From the NCBI GenBank assembly GCA_018340805.1, contig JACMZG010001914.1, positions 45,633,463 to 45,697,462 on the forward strand: a DNA stretch of 64,000 nt. The letters are read 5' to 3'. The notes beneath the pieces are model-generated. The model was given only the letters and a program-made list of their open reading frames with translations. It made no database searches and was not told the origin of the DNA. Shown piece after piece: positions 43,072-52,379 of the stretch (position 1 is the stretch's first letter; each line of letters starts with the position of its first letter). A program made the translations under genes and the position numbers. Origin of the DNA: Microvelia longipes (Eukaryota; Arthropoda; Insecta; Hemiptera; Veliidae).

Positions 43072-43810
43072 TGTGCAGTGTACCAGATTGTACAGAAAAA
43101 TAGGGCTCTGCGTAAGCATCATTACATTACATAATCTTATTAGTATAATTTAGTTCAAATATGGCAGAAATAATCACTATTGGGAGTATCAAAAATGTCA
43201 AAATTTGAGAAGGAGCGAATGGGTTCCATATAGGGTCTTTGCCAGTTTCAGCGACGAGAAAACCGAATACGACATGGGTAGTTCACTATGGCGGATGTTT
43301 AGGAACATGATAGTAAAGATCTAGGAAAATCCCGCTAGATTTAGGGGGTAGAACTCACTCGTTTTGGTTCCACAACGTTGAAACAGGTCTAATAATTAGC
43401 TGAACTAAACTTGGAAGTAATTAAGACTTAAAATTTTCCCATAGAACCAGACATATGTCTATTGAAGTGACTTTTTATACCTTCTCTCATAAGATAAAAC
43501 GTTAAATATTTTCGATTTTTTTAATAAGATTTTTGAGTTCTTATCAAAATAACTACATTTTTGACTTCATAATAAAGACTATTTAAAATGTTTCAGATTT
43601 CGCATCCAGAGCTGGTTCTCTCAATAGGTTCTACATATGGATAAAAAGCCATTGGCAATGCTCGTCTGCTTAGCATGAAGCCGGCAGATATATACAAATC
43701 TAAACGCATATGTAAAAAGCACTTTAAGTCGATGACTTTGTACCATCAACGAAAAAATTGAAAAGATCTGCCATACCTAGTATAGGTTCCTTTAAAACTT
43801 GTTTTAAATT
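43072..43810 (+). pseudogene. THAP-domain fragment (decayed, probably two exons)
   Basis: THAP domains are C2CH zinc-binding DNA-binding modules found in P-element-type transposases and cellular factors. At 43072 the frame reads MCSVPDCTEK and then stops, giving the first two cysteines. After about 490 bp and a TTTCAG acceptor (43594) text follows reading AIGNARLLSMKPADIYKSK and RICKKHFK, the C-x2-H-F part. After a one-base slip comes DDFVPSTKKLKRSAIPSIG, the typical end of the domain. A stop, a frameshift and a missing middle make it a pseudogene. Whether it derives from a transposase or a host gene cannot be told. Confidence 0.6.
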
Positions 43811-43814
43811 TTTT

Positions 43815-44410
43815 GTGAAACGTACTATGTTTAAATATAAAATATACAAGTGTTAATTACTTTTCTGACTCTTTATTATTCGTTATTTTGTAATTATTTC
43901 GCAACAAATATTATAAATCATAAATATTATAACTTCTATAATCCTTGCTTTTACTTTTTCATTGAATTAAGTTCAAAATCAACTTATTTAATAATTTTGA
44001 AAAACGAAGAAATGAAATTAACAGTTTGAAAAAGAGCGGGAAATTTTTTAAGAGTGTAGTTCGGGGGCACACCGCTAGAACGCGCTAGTTGTACACAAGA
44101 ATTAGCTTCGAGCTCTAGTGACCCATTTATATATACTCTCTCTTATCTATGATGTACACTGCGGCAAGGTTAGAGTATGATAAAGGGCCCACTCGCAAAA
44201 TCAAAACAAATAAATTTCCCTACATTTTTGTAATGAAGGATACCACCCTTCATTTAAAGTGAAACCTTGTTATTGGATACATTATTGTCTTAATCTCCCT
44301 CATATATGCCCTACTCTAAGCCTCAAAACATTTCTACAAACCCGATATGTATGTTTTTGTTTATTTGTTTGAATAATTTTTGTTACTACGAAATTTTTTT
44401 AACGCATTTT
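43815..44410. other. Intergenic, nothing recognised
   Basis: AT-rich. A GGGGGCACACCGCTAGAACGC patch at 44064 resembles GGGGCACCCGTAAGAATGCGC at 42676, a weak repeat link. Confidence 0.45.
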
Positions 44411-44414
44411 AGGG

Positions 44415-44700
44415 GTTAAAGGTTCTGCCTGGGACACCCATCCGATACGAGTCTGCAGAATTGCAGATCCTTGTTCAGGAAGGTATTTACGAAAAATTGA
44501 GACCCGGTTCCAGCCATTACAATGTTTGTTAACTTGGGTGGTAATTTGACCTGTAAAGTGCGTTCTGCCTGGGACACCCATCCGATACGAGTCGGCAAAA
44601 TTGCAGATCCTTGTTTAGGAAGGTATTTACGAAAAATTGAGACCGGTTCCAGCTATTACACTTTTTATACAAAACACCCCTGGGCTCTTGGACTATAATG
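44415..44700. mobile_element. Arms of the GACCAAGAGCCC foldback family in direct orientation
   Basis: GTTCTGCCTGGGACACCCATCC through GAAAAATTGAGACC occurs twice in the same direction (44430-44540 and 44561-44660), followed by the terminal CACCCCTGGGCTCTTGG. In the copy at 58750 the same two arms are inverted. So here one arm was flipped, or two solo arms lie in tandem. Confidence 0.7.
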
Positions 44701-44850
44701 ACTTAGCAGATATTTTTCAAGATTCATAAAATACAAAAAAATATAAATGATTAAATTTTCATTTTAATTTCATGGACCAAATTTCATTTCATTATCAGTA
44801 TTAGTTCAGTATCTTTAATGCTTTGTAAAAGTTTTTATAAGAATGATAAA
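44700..44850 (+). repeat. Possible repeat family X fragment
   Basis: CCAAATTTCATTTCATTATCAGTATTAG resembles text at 40420-40440. Weak. Confidence 0.35.
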
Positions 44851-44984
44851 ATTAGAAAATTTCCAACTGCGTTGAAATTTAGTTCAAGTGTATGTCTTTA
44901 GGTAATATAGTACATTAAGTTTAATTTTCAGATAACTTTTCGAATTCATCGCCAAGCAAGCACAGTCTACCCAACATAATTTGT

Positions 44985-46420
44985 GTATTTATTTATTTAT
45001 TAAATTACATGAGGTTACTTTCTAAGGAAGTATCTCAATTGTCAAAAATGCAACATACGAGGTCTGTCCCATAAATACGTATAAAAAAATCATTAACATT
45101 TTATTTCAATTAATCATCAAATAACATTTTGTCCCCCTCAAAGAACTCCCCCTCTGATAAAAACGCACTTGGTCTAACGCCGTTTCCATTGTTTGAAAAC
45201 ATCCTTCAAGTCCTCTACTTCGAGGTACTTTCAGCTGCCTCGTCGTCGCTCCTTTCATGTCATCTACGTCCCCTAAATCAACATTTTACATTTAGGAAAC
45301 AAAAAAAAAGTCACTCGGTGCCAAATCGGGTGAATATGGTGGCTGGTCAGTGACTGTGATTGAGTTGCGTGCTAAAAATTCGCGTACAACCAATGACGTG
45401 TGCGATGGAGCGTTGTCGTGATGAAGGATCCAATGTTTTTCGCGAGCCAATTCCGGGCGGACTCGAGCAACCCGTGCTTGTAGGTAACTTGTATTTTACA
45501 CAAATTTAGTTCATACGCCATTCTAACTGTCGATCGACAATTTTGACGACAATTGATCGAACACGATCCACATTCCGTCAGAAGACGAAGTGTTGGGGCG
45601 TCCGGGGCGAGGGTCATCCTTGAAGTCTTCTCGTCCTTCTCTAAACCGCTTTAACCACTTGTGGACCTTTGGTTCCTTCAAGGCATCTTCTCCGTACACT
45701 ATCACTAATGCTTCATGAATTTCTCGACCGTTCTTGTCGAGTTTAGCAAGAAATTAGATATTGATTCGCTGCTGATCGGTAAGAGAGATTTTTTCATGCC
45801 GACGAGTTATTAAGAAAGGGTTCGGACCAACTGACTGTAGATACTGACTGATGACTCATGAGGCGCTGTCCATCTAGCTCAGGCTTGCTTGAGTTTGTTA
45901 GTGGAGGGGGAAAGCTCACTGTCTCGTTCTCTCCAATTCCTGCTAAGATCTACATAATTATTTTATACGTATTTATGGGACAGACCTCGTAGATATACAA
46001 TAACAAATTAAAAGACGAGTACAATAGTAAATTAAAAAAAACATTATTACATAAAACTCACGTAAAATAAACAATCACAATTATTAAATAGGAGGAAACA
46101 CCAAATCATCTAATAAAATTGATTTATAGAATAATATGATTTCTGAAGCAGCATACATTTAAGCGTTTTCTTAAAAGTTTTGAGAGGTAGTTCAATTATA
46201 GATTCAGGTAATTTATTAAAGCATCTTATTCCATTAATAATGGGAGACTGGTCTGATTTTTGAAGTCTACAGGGAGGCATGCATTCGTGTATTCGTTAAT
46301 GCCTTCAGAATATCATATGTATAAAATTATATTAGAATATCTCGCAGCCATTAATCGGCGACTATATTTGCTATCAAATTTTTGATATTGCATACTGGCA
46401 CATTGGTTGTATTACTGCCA
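44985..46420 (-). pseudogene. LINE remnant, C-terminal coding part and 3' UTR
   Basis: On the minus strand from about 46300 to 46125 an open stretch reads INGIRCFNKLPESIIELPLK, then FKKTLKCMLLQKSYYSINQF. This is the pattern that ends many non-LTR reverse transcriptases. The untranslated tail continues to about 44985, ending in AATAAATAAATAAAT-type repeats. A mariner element (45058-45989) splits the tail. No catalytic motif remains. The assignment rests on the motif pattern only. Confidence 0.6.
45058..45989 (-). mobile_element. Mariner element, internally deleted
   Basis: Perfectly matched terminal inverted repeats (CGAGGTCTGTCCCATAAATA... and complement, about 28 bp) are flanked by TA (45056-45057 and 45990-45991), the mariner target. 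At 932 bp it is shorter than the usual 1.3 kb. On the minus strand the N-terminal DNA-binding part is present (VHKWLKRFREGREDFKDD, then PRPGRPNTSS). It is followed, after a central loss, by WILHHDNAPSHTS and YSPDLAPSDFF. The last two aspartates are 34 residues apart, the D34D signature. The region with the first catalytic Asp is missing, and several frames are needed, so the copy is dead but could still be moved in trans. Confidence 0.93.
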
Positions 46421-46424
46421 TTCG

Positions 46425-46905
46425 GTAACCTTATCTATCATAAGTAAGTAACCTCATATCATCTCATTCTATCATTGGTAACCTCATTGGTAACCTATCT
46501 ATCATTGGTAACCTCATCTATCATTGGTAACCTTAATCTTTCATTTGGTAACCTTATCTATCATTGGTAACTTATCTATCATCTATTTGGTAACCTTTAT
46601 CTTTCATTGGTAACCTTTATCTATCATTGGTAACCTTATCTATCTTGGTAACCTTATCTATCTTGGTAACTCTTATCTATCATTGGTAACCTTCTTCTTG
46701 GTAACCTATATCATTTGGAGACCTCATCTATCATTGGTAATCTCATCTATCATTGGTAATCTCATCTATCATTGGTAACCTTATATATCATAAGTAACCT
46801 CATCTATCATTGGTAACCTCATCTATCATTGGTAACCTTATCTATCATTGGTAACCTCATCTATCACTGGTAACCTTATCTATCATTGGTAACCTCATCT
46901 ACCCC
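46425..46905. repeat. Minisatellite, ~19-bp unit, ~25 copies
   Basis: Units of CATCTATCATTGGTAACCT with many one- to three-base deletions. It abuts the LINE remnant. Confidence 0.92.
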
Positions 46906-46909
46906 TTTA

Positions 46910-47310
46910 TAAGCTAGAATCCAGTATTAAGATTTGAATACAAACCTTTCATTAAGTTTTTCAGGGAAGATAAAAATTTGGATATTTTAAAAAATCAAGT
47001 GGTTAATAACGATCAGTAGCGTTATTCTGATTTCTTTTTCATGCCTAATAAACAATGACATGTATTCTTTAAAAATAGATCTTTTATTTACTATATATCA
47101 AACACATGTTTAAAATTTTACAAATAATGTTTAGTAATAAGTGGGCACACTTAATTACAAGTGATGAAAATAAAGTTTTTTGTCCACGTGAAAAAAGAAA
47201 ACTTTTGTGCTGTGTGGGCGTTTCTTAAGTATTTAAACAATTCGAAGCATGCAAGAAAAATCATAATTTATATAAAAAATAAAATATCATTTTAAATCAA
47301 TTCTACTGTG
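46910..47310. other. Intergenic, nothing recognised
   Basis: AT-rich, no frame of interest. Confidence 0.5.
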
Positions 47311-47324
47311 TTTTGCAAACACCA

Positions 47325-47513
47325 TGTATATATCTCTCTCACACAATAAATATATCTCTATCTCACAATATATATCTCTCCCTCACAATAAATATATATC
47401 TTCTCTCGCAATATATACCTCTCTCTCACAATATATCTCTCATCTCTCTTACACAAAAATTCCCCTCCTTCACAATATATATATATATATATTATAATAT
47501 ATATATATATTAT

Positions 47514-47586
<73 letters not shown>
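47325..47586. repeat. CT-rich then TA microsatellite
   Basis: CTCTCTCACAATATATA-type repeats (47325-47470) pass into a long TA tract up to the terminus of the next transposon. The 91-codon frame here is a repeat artefact. Confidence 0.93.
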
Positions 47587-47589
<3 letters not shown>

Positions 47590-48634
47590 TAGGGGTGGCC
47601 CTTAAAAATGAACTTTCATTTTTCTTTGCTCCCAACCCCTAATTTTTGTTCGAATACATGAAAAAAAATTCCATAAAAATTTTAGCCGATCGGAGGTGAT
47701 TAACAGGTGCCGCCGGGCCTTTGAAGTTTTACAGGTGTCAAAATTTCGTCCAAAATTGTGATTTTCGTGACAAATTTTTTCTGTGATTTTTTGCATTATT
47801 TTCTAAGTAAAAACAATGCTTATCCACTAATTAGACACTATGAACTTATCATTATGACCTGAAATCATCTTAGTTTGTACTTAATCTGACATTTAATGGT
47901 GGACATATATATTTTTTCTGAAATTTTTTTTAAAAAACATTTTTTTTTCTCTACACTGCAAAGTATAATCATATAATATGTTTTTTTTGTTATCAATTCA
48001 TTGGCATATTATGTTCTTGTATACTGTTTTCTATAATTTAAGACCAATAATTGGTTATTTATACCAAAATTAGCAGATCTAATGTGAAAACATACAAAAA
48101 CACTGTCATCCTATCTCGCAGTAGGTGAAAGCTAAGTAATGATAATAGTCCAATTCAGTTTCAAGAATTTTCAATTTTTTTGGTTTAAATTTATTTTTCA
48201 AACAAGCCATTATTGTGACATTTGAAATTTGTGTGTTACCCCCCCCCCCACCCTTTGCTTGACCTTCCCTCCTCTTCCCTATTATGAAATATAAAATTTT
48301 ATCCAATTTTCACAAAAAATGATAGAATAAAGAAAGGCAAGATAGGTTATAACTTTGAATAGAGTTATTAGTAATTGACACAAACTTGTTTACCAAAATA
48401 CTTTCAGGTAAAATAAACCTAGTGTCCACTTAAGGATTAAAGATGAGTCAAGGAAAATACCATGCAAGATGGAAGTGATCTAAGCAGGGGTACTATGAAT
48501 GAATCATTTTAATCCCTTTGACTTACTTAAAAAAAGTTCCAGTCTTAGATCAAACAACAAACTGTTACCATGAAATATTTTAATTTCTTTTTTAAATCAA
48601 GTGTTTGGTTTAAGTTGTTTGTTTAAGTTATAAA

Positions 48635-48830
48635 ATGACAAGTGAAAGAGTTCTTCGTTCTAACCATTGTTGTTGTCTTCAGAAAAAATCTTCTAAAACG
48701 ACTGAGTTTGCTATCAGTAGTTGTTTTGCTTTTACAGACAGGCTGGATGATTTATTTGATATTGCCCATAGTGACGCCGAAAATCAAATAAAAATCCAGG
48801 AGGACATAGAGTTTTGCGGATGCAAAGAAT
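48635..48830 (+). pseudogene. Transposase N-terminal piece (unassigned)
   Basis: A 65-codon frame starting MTSERVLRSNHCCCLQKK, with a Cys-rich start and end (FCGCKE). It precedes the recognised transposase fragments at a spacing that suits an N-terminal DNA-binding region. Two Cys clusters could be a zinc site, but this is inference. A frame change near 48830 separates it from the next piece. Confidence 0.5.
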
Positions 48831-48935
48831 GAAGGGGCGACCTGGTGTTATGCTGGGATTTGACATTAATTTACACAGGCAGAATAGAGAACAGCAGAGC
48901 GGAAGGAGGAAGAGGTCCGTTGAAGAACTCGATGC

Positions 48936-49484
48936 TTGGAGGATATTGATCGATCTAGTTTGTTTGCGGAATTGCTACCAAGCACCAGAAGCAGTAGTAG
49001 CACAGAAAACAGTGAGGGAGTTTCAGATGAGCTTGTCTCTGATGCAATTTTTCCTTCGTCGTTGGGTTTTAGAGGAACTGTTGATTTTTTTAATGATCGC
49101 CTAGCACCAACGTTAGATAGGTGCAAAGTTAGGGACAGAGATGCTGTTCATGTATTAGTTACCACAGCAGAAGCGTTAGGCCATGATGCAAAGGACTTGA
49201 TAATTAACAGAAAGTCAATAAGCCGTAAACGATCCCAGTTAAGGATTCTTAGATACAAGGAAATGTTAAAAACCTTTAGTATTGATAGAAATCAGTGTGC
49301 TGTTGTGCATTGGGATGGGAAGCTTCATCCTAATATTACAAAAGACAATAAGATAGAGAGGTTGGCAGTTCTTATTTCATATGGCGTAAAATACAAGTTG
49401 ATAGGAGCTCCGAGCATACCACAAGCCTGTGGTATGCTCGGAGCTCCTATCAATTCTGCTCCAGTAGCCACTGGAGCAGAATAA
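48936..49484 (+). pseudogene. Transposase core, first catalytic Asp region
   Basis: A 182-codon frame. Residues 75-105 read DRDAVHVLVTTAEALGHDAK, and residues 137-150 include VVHWDGK, followed by ERLAVLISYG and LIGAPSI. This order matches a large family of uncharacterised insect and cnidarian proteins that I take to be DDE-type transposases, with the Asp of HWDGK as the first acidic residue. After IPQA an in-frame 42-base insertion (49425-49466) forms two palindromes. The frame then reads TGAE and stops at TAA (CAA in an intact copy, by inference). Confidence 0.7.
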
Positions 49485-49486
49485 GC
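49399..49486. repeat. Two adjacent perfect palindromes with the same 4-nt loop
   Basis: A 26-bp arm (TTGATAGGAGCTCCGAGCAT... ) pairs perfectly with the next 26 bases across the loop AGCC. Immediately after, ATTCTGCTCCAGT pairs with ACTGGAGCAGAAT across a second AGCC. The layout is A-AGCC-A'B'-AGCC-B, where A-AGCC-B reads through as the uninterrupted transposase frame. Confidence 0.95.
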
Positions 49487-49489
49487 CGC

Positions 49490-49770
49490 ATTAGTCTATA
49501 AATGTCTTGAAGAATGAGGACTTCTTGATTCAGTCCAAGCGATGTGTTTTACACCACGGCATCGAACACCGGTAAGAACAATGGAGCTTGCAGAAATATT
49601 GAGAACCTCTTAGAAAAGGATTTTCTATACCTGCCTTGTAGGCACCACATATTTGAAGTGGTGTTAAAGGGTGTATTCAATGAATTGGTGGGACCGACTT
49701 TTGGGCCAGATGTTCCACTGTTTTCTAGGTTCAGAACTCATGGGTCAGATAGACCCAAAAAATAGTCTTC
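49490..49770 (+). pseudogene. Transposase core, second region with C-x2-H
   Basis: Continuing in the same order: ALVYKCLEE, a TGA in place of a Trp codon, GLLDSVQAMCF, then a single missing base, then TTASNTGKNNGACRNIENLL, DFLYLPCRHHIFEVVL and GPDVPLFSRFRTH. The lost base falls where relatives should have Asp (F-D-TTASNTG), so the second catalytic residue is gone. LPCRHH fits the C/D-x2-H motif of several eukaryotic DDE transposase superfamilies. Confidence 0.7.
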
Positions 49771-49810
49771 TGGTATTGAAGGAGAATGTCCTAAAGTTTA
49801 AGAAGAGTAT

Positions 49811-50150
49811 ATGCTTGACTTCGTAAAAAGTTTAAAAGAAAAACAATTAAGAGAAGATTACAGGGAGCTAATGGAGCTAGCAGTGATTTTTCTAGGAGAG
49901 ACCCCGCCTCGAGAAGTGTCATTTAGAAAGCCAGGTGCTATTAGCCATACAAGATGGAAGTCGAAGGCGATCTATTGTTTAAAATTTTATTTATTAGAAG
50001 TGAGTTCAAGTTGTCTACCAAAGAAAATCTTCGATGAGAGAATTTAACATTTTTCTTATTAGAGTGTATTTAAGAGCGTGGTATGGTGACACAAGTGCGA
50101 GTAAGGCCCAATGTCTGACTTGCACTTTATTCAATCATTAGTCAATAACG
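49811..50150 (+). pseudogene. Transposase C-terminal pieces
   Basis: MLDFVKSLKEKQLREDYREL, LAVIFLGETPPREVSFRKPG and SHTRWKSKAIYCLKFYLLE come from one frame; after a stop and frame change, SDLHFIQSL follows. The region would hold the last acidic residue. Order and spacing support one ancestral protein of roughly 500-600 residues from 48635 to about 50200. Confidence 0.65.
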
Positions 50151-50935
50151 AGGCTATAGATTTAAAAATTTGCAACGCTGTACTAAAAAAAAATATTAAC
50201 CATTTGTTAAAGGTTAATAAATTTGGTAAGGGAAGAGGGGGAAGGTCAAGCAAAGGGTGGGGGGGGGGTAACACACAAAGTTTCAAATGTCACAATAATG
50301 GCTTGTTTGAAAAAAATTTAAACCAAAAAAAAATTAAAAATTCTTGAAACTGAATTGGACTATTATACTCATTACTTAGCTTTCACCTACTGCGAGATAG
50401 GATGACAGTGTTTTGTATGTTTCACATTAGATCTGCTAATTTTGGTATAAATAACCAATTATTGGTCTTAAATTATAGAAAACAGTATACAAGAACATAA
50501 TATGCTAATGAATTGATAACAAAAAAACATATTATATGAGTTATACTTTGCAGTGTAGAGAAAAAAAAAAATGTTTTTTAAAAAAAATTTCAGAAAAAAT
50601 ATATATGTCCACCATTAAATGTCAGATTAAGTACAAACTAAGATGATTTCAGGTCATAATGATAAGTTCATAGTGTCTAATTAGTGGATTAAGCATTGTT
50701 TTTACTTAGAAAATAATGTAAAAAATCACAGAAAAAATTTGTCACGAAAATCACAATTTTGACGAATTTTGACACCTGTAAAACTTCAAAGGCCCGGCGG
50801 CACCTGTTAATCACCTCCGATCGGGCTAAAATTTTTATGGAATTTTTTTTTCATGTATTCGAACAAAATTAGGGGTTGGGAGCACAACATTTCTAACATT
50901 TTTTTTTCACCCCTATAGCTAAGGGCCACCCTAAT

Positions 50936-51162
50936 ATATATATATTATATATATATATGTCTCTTGAATAAGTATACTGAAACTGCTATATACTATATGT
51001 GATTGCAAAGCGCAAAATATAACGAAAAAAACTTTCTATGGCTTAATACTTGAATTGAAAAGAGTTTCTTGTATGTGCTTAAAGGGCAAAGATTCTACAA
51101 ATATGTCATGCCTGGCTTTCATCCACTCTTTCACCTATTTCATTTTTTTTTCTTTTTTTTAG
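50936..51162. other. TA tract and presumptive intron end
   Basis: A short TA tract continues the microsatellite beyond the transposon. The end of this stretch is an excellent pyrimidine tract (TTTTTTTTTCTTTTTTTT then AG at 51161-51162). Confidence 0.6.
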
Positions 51163-51462
51163 TGGAGACGAAGACTTAGCGGAGGATATAACTCGCCAGG
51201 ACCCAGCCAGAGTTACTTGAGACAGCCTCTTCCTGCTCATCTCCAGGAGACCATCTATGTAGCGGAACGAACAGCATCTCATTCTTCAGCGTCTTCTTCC
51301 TTAACGACACCTCAAGTAACGTATCGTTCTACATGTAATATTATTTATACTCAGGAAGACCTAACAACTCATACAACACGTTTAACGAACATTTTTTCCT
51401 CTGTGTATGAGGGAATCAGAGTTCACAACGTTACGTTGCCACTGTCAAAACGTCTTCAGTAG
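51163..51462 (+). CDS. Possible terminal coding exon, unknown protein
   Basis: Directly after a strong polypyrimidine tract and AG, an open frame of 99 codons runs to TAG at 51460. It begins WRRRLSGGYNSPGPSQSYL and continues with a Ser/Thr-rich stretch (ASHSSASSSLTTPQVTYR), ending LPLSKRLQ. Base composition is balanced and clearly less AT-rich than both sides, as expected for real coding DNA. There is no repeat signature. No hydrophobic segment is seen; it looks like a disordered or cytoplasmic tail. I recognise no family. No AATAAA was seen in the following 500 bp. The exon phase (0) suits the donor at 29008, but a link is speculation. Confidence 0.5.
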   Translation, partial: WRRRLSGGYNSPGPSQSYLRQPLPAHLQETIYVAERTASHSSASSSLTTPQVTYRSTCNIIYTQEDLTTHTTRLTNIFSSVYEGIRVHNVTLPLSKRLQ

Positions 51463-51464
51463 TG

Positions 51465-52100
51465 TAGAAAATCTTAATGTAACCGAGACGCAACACCTCT
51501 GTTTTTATACTCCACAAAATTATTTGGTTAACGCGGTATCCATCGGATCATTTTAAACTGATCAATATGATTTAAATATAACTTAGAGCTTAACCCCCTG
51601 AAGAATAGTTTTCTAAAATATAAAGTAGCAAACCAAGATGTTAGAAATGTATAGTGTGATTCAATTCGATGTCAACAAACCAAACGCATGACGTCATTGC
51701 AGGAATCGGTATAGGCGGTAAACATTGAGAATTTACTATTTATTCCGGCAATGGCGTCAATTCCACACTATAACCTAACATGTCAAAAAAACTGATTTTA
51801 CTCATCAAATCCCACGAATGGAATCACCTTATAAATTCTATCCGCTTGGTAGCGAACTTATTTCGAAAAGCTGAAAGTTTTTTCACAATTTTGTTTGACA
51901 ATATGTCAACAGTACTTCGTTTAATTGTTGAAGGTTTATCATCCTCACAAATATAGACGAGGCAAACCTGCTTGATCTGTAATTCAATACTTTATACATC
52001 AAATGTGATTTGCTATTGTTTTGTTGTAGTTAAAAATCTATTTTATTTAAAACATTAAACTTAAGTTTTAATGTTTGCAGCCCAATGTTTTTTTTCTGAT
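51465..52100. other. 3' flank of the possible exon, nothing recognised
   Basis: AT-rich. Contains ATGACGTCATTGC at 51688 and no clear polyadenylation signal. Confidence 0.45.
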
Positions 52101-52116
52101 TTGTTATCATTATTAG

Positions 52117-52364
52117 TCTGCCTCCGTGGCCGTGATCGTAAAGGCGTTTGATTTCGGCACCGGAGGTCTGGGTTCGCAGCCCGGGCTATGCTCTAAGATT
52201 TTATGAATAGTATTTGTATTAAAATGATTTCGCCAACTTTAATGAATTCTTAGAGTGTAGTAGATGCAACCCACCTGAGGTGGTTCCCGCAGGGTGAATA
52301 CCCTGCGGGCCGAAAGACCCGTTTTAGGGCCGAAAGGCCCTAAAACGGGCATTTATATATTTAT
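52117..52364 (+). mobile_element. Young tRNA-headed SINE with 13-bp target duplication
   Basis: The tRNA-like head TCTGCCTCCGTGGCCGTGATC and GGTCTGGGTTCGCAGCCCGG contains A- and B-box-like segments. The 13-bp direct repeat TTATCATTATTAG flanks it exactly (52104-52116 and 52365-52377). An older relative is at 25835-26245. The 3' half holds two hairpins with 4-nt loops: CCCGCAGGGT-GAAT-ACCCTGCGGG, then CCCGTTTTAGGGCC-GAAA-GGCCCTAAAACGGG. Confidence 0.88.
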
Positions 52365-52379
52365 TTATCATTATTAGAT

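Larger units (their letters stand above)
47587..50935 (+). mobile_element. 3.35-kb DNA transposon with ~700-bp terminal inverted repeats
   Basis: The left end (TTAGGGGTGGCCCTTAAAAA) and right end (complement TTAGGGTGGCCCTTAGC) start inverted repeats that run to about 48290 and 50225. They match nearly base for base through AACCCCTAATTTTGTTCG, GGTGCCGCCGGGCC, GAAAGCTAAGTAATGA and a G/C run next to TAACACACA. Between them lies a broken transposase of an insect-type family. Both sides are TA repeats, so the target duplication cannot be read; TA would fit. I cannot assign a named superfamily. Confidence 0.85.

Noticed and set aside
47587..50935. Naming the transposon superfamily (Mutator, hAT, Sola and others considered)
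   Set aside because: Long inverted repeats and C-x2-H fit several groups, and the TA-repeat flanks hide the target duplication, so no choice is supported.
28979..51462. One gene joining the exons at 28979 and 51163
   Set aside because: Intron phases agree, but nothing else links them, and a 22-kb gap full of elements in both directions makes it guesswork.
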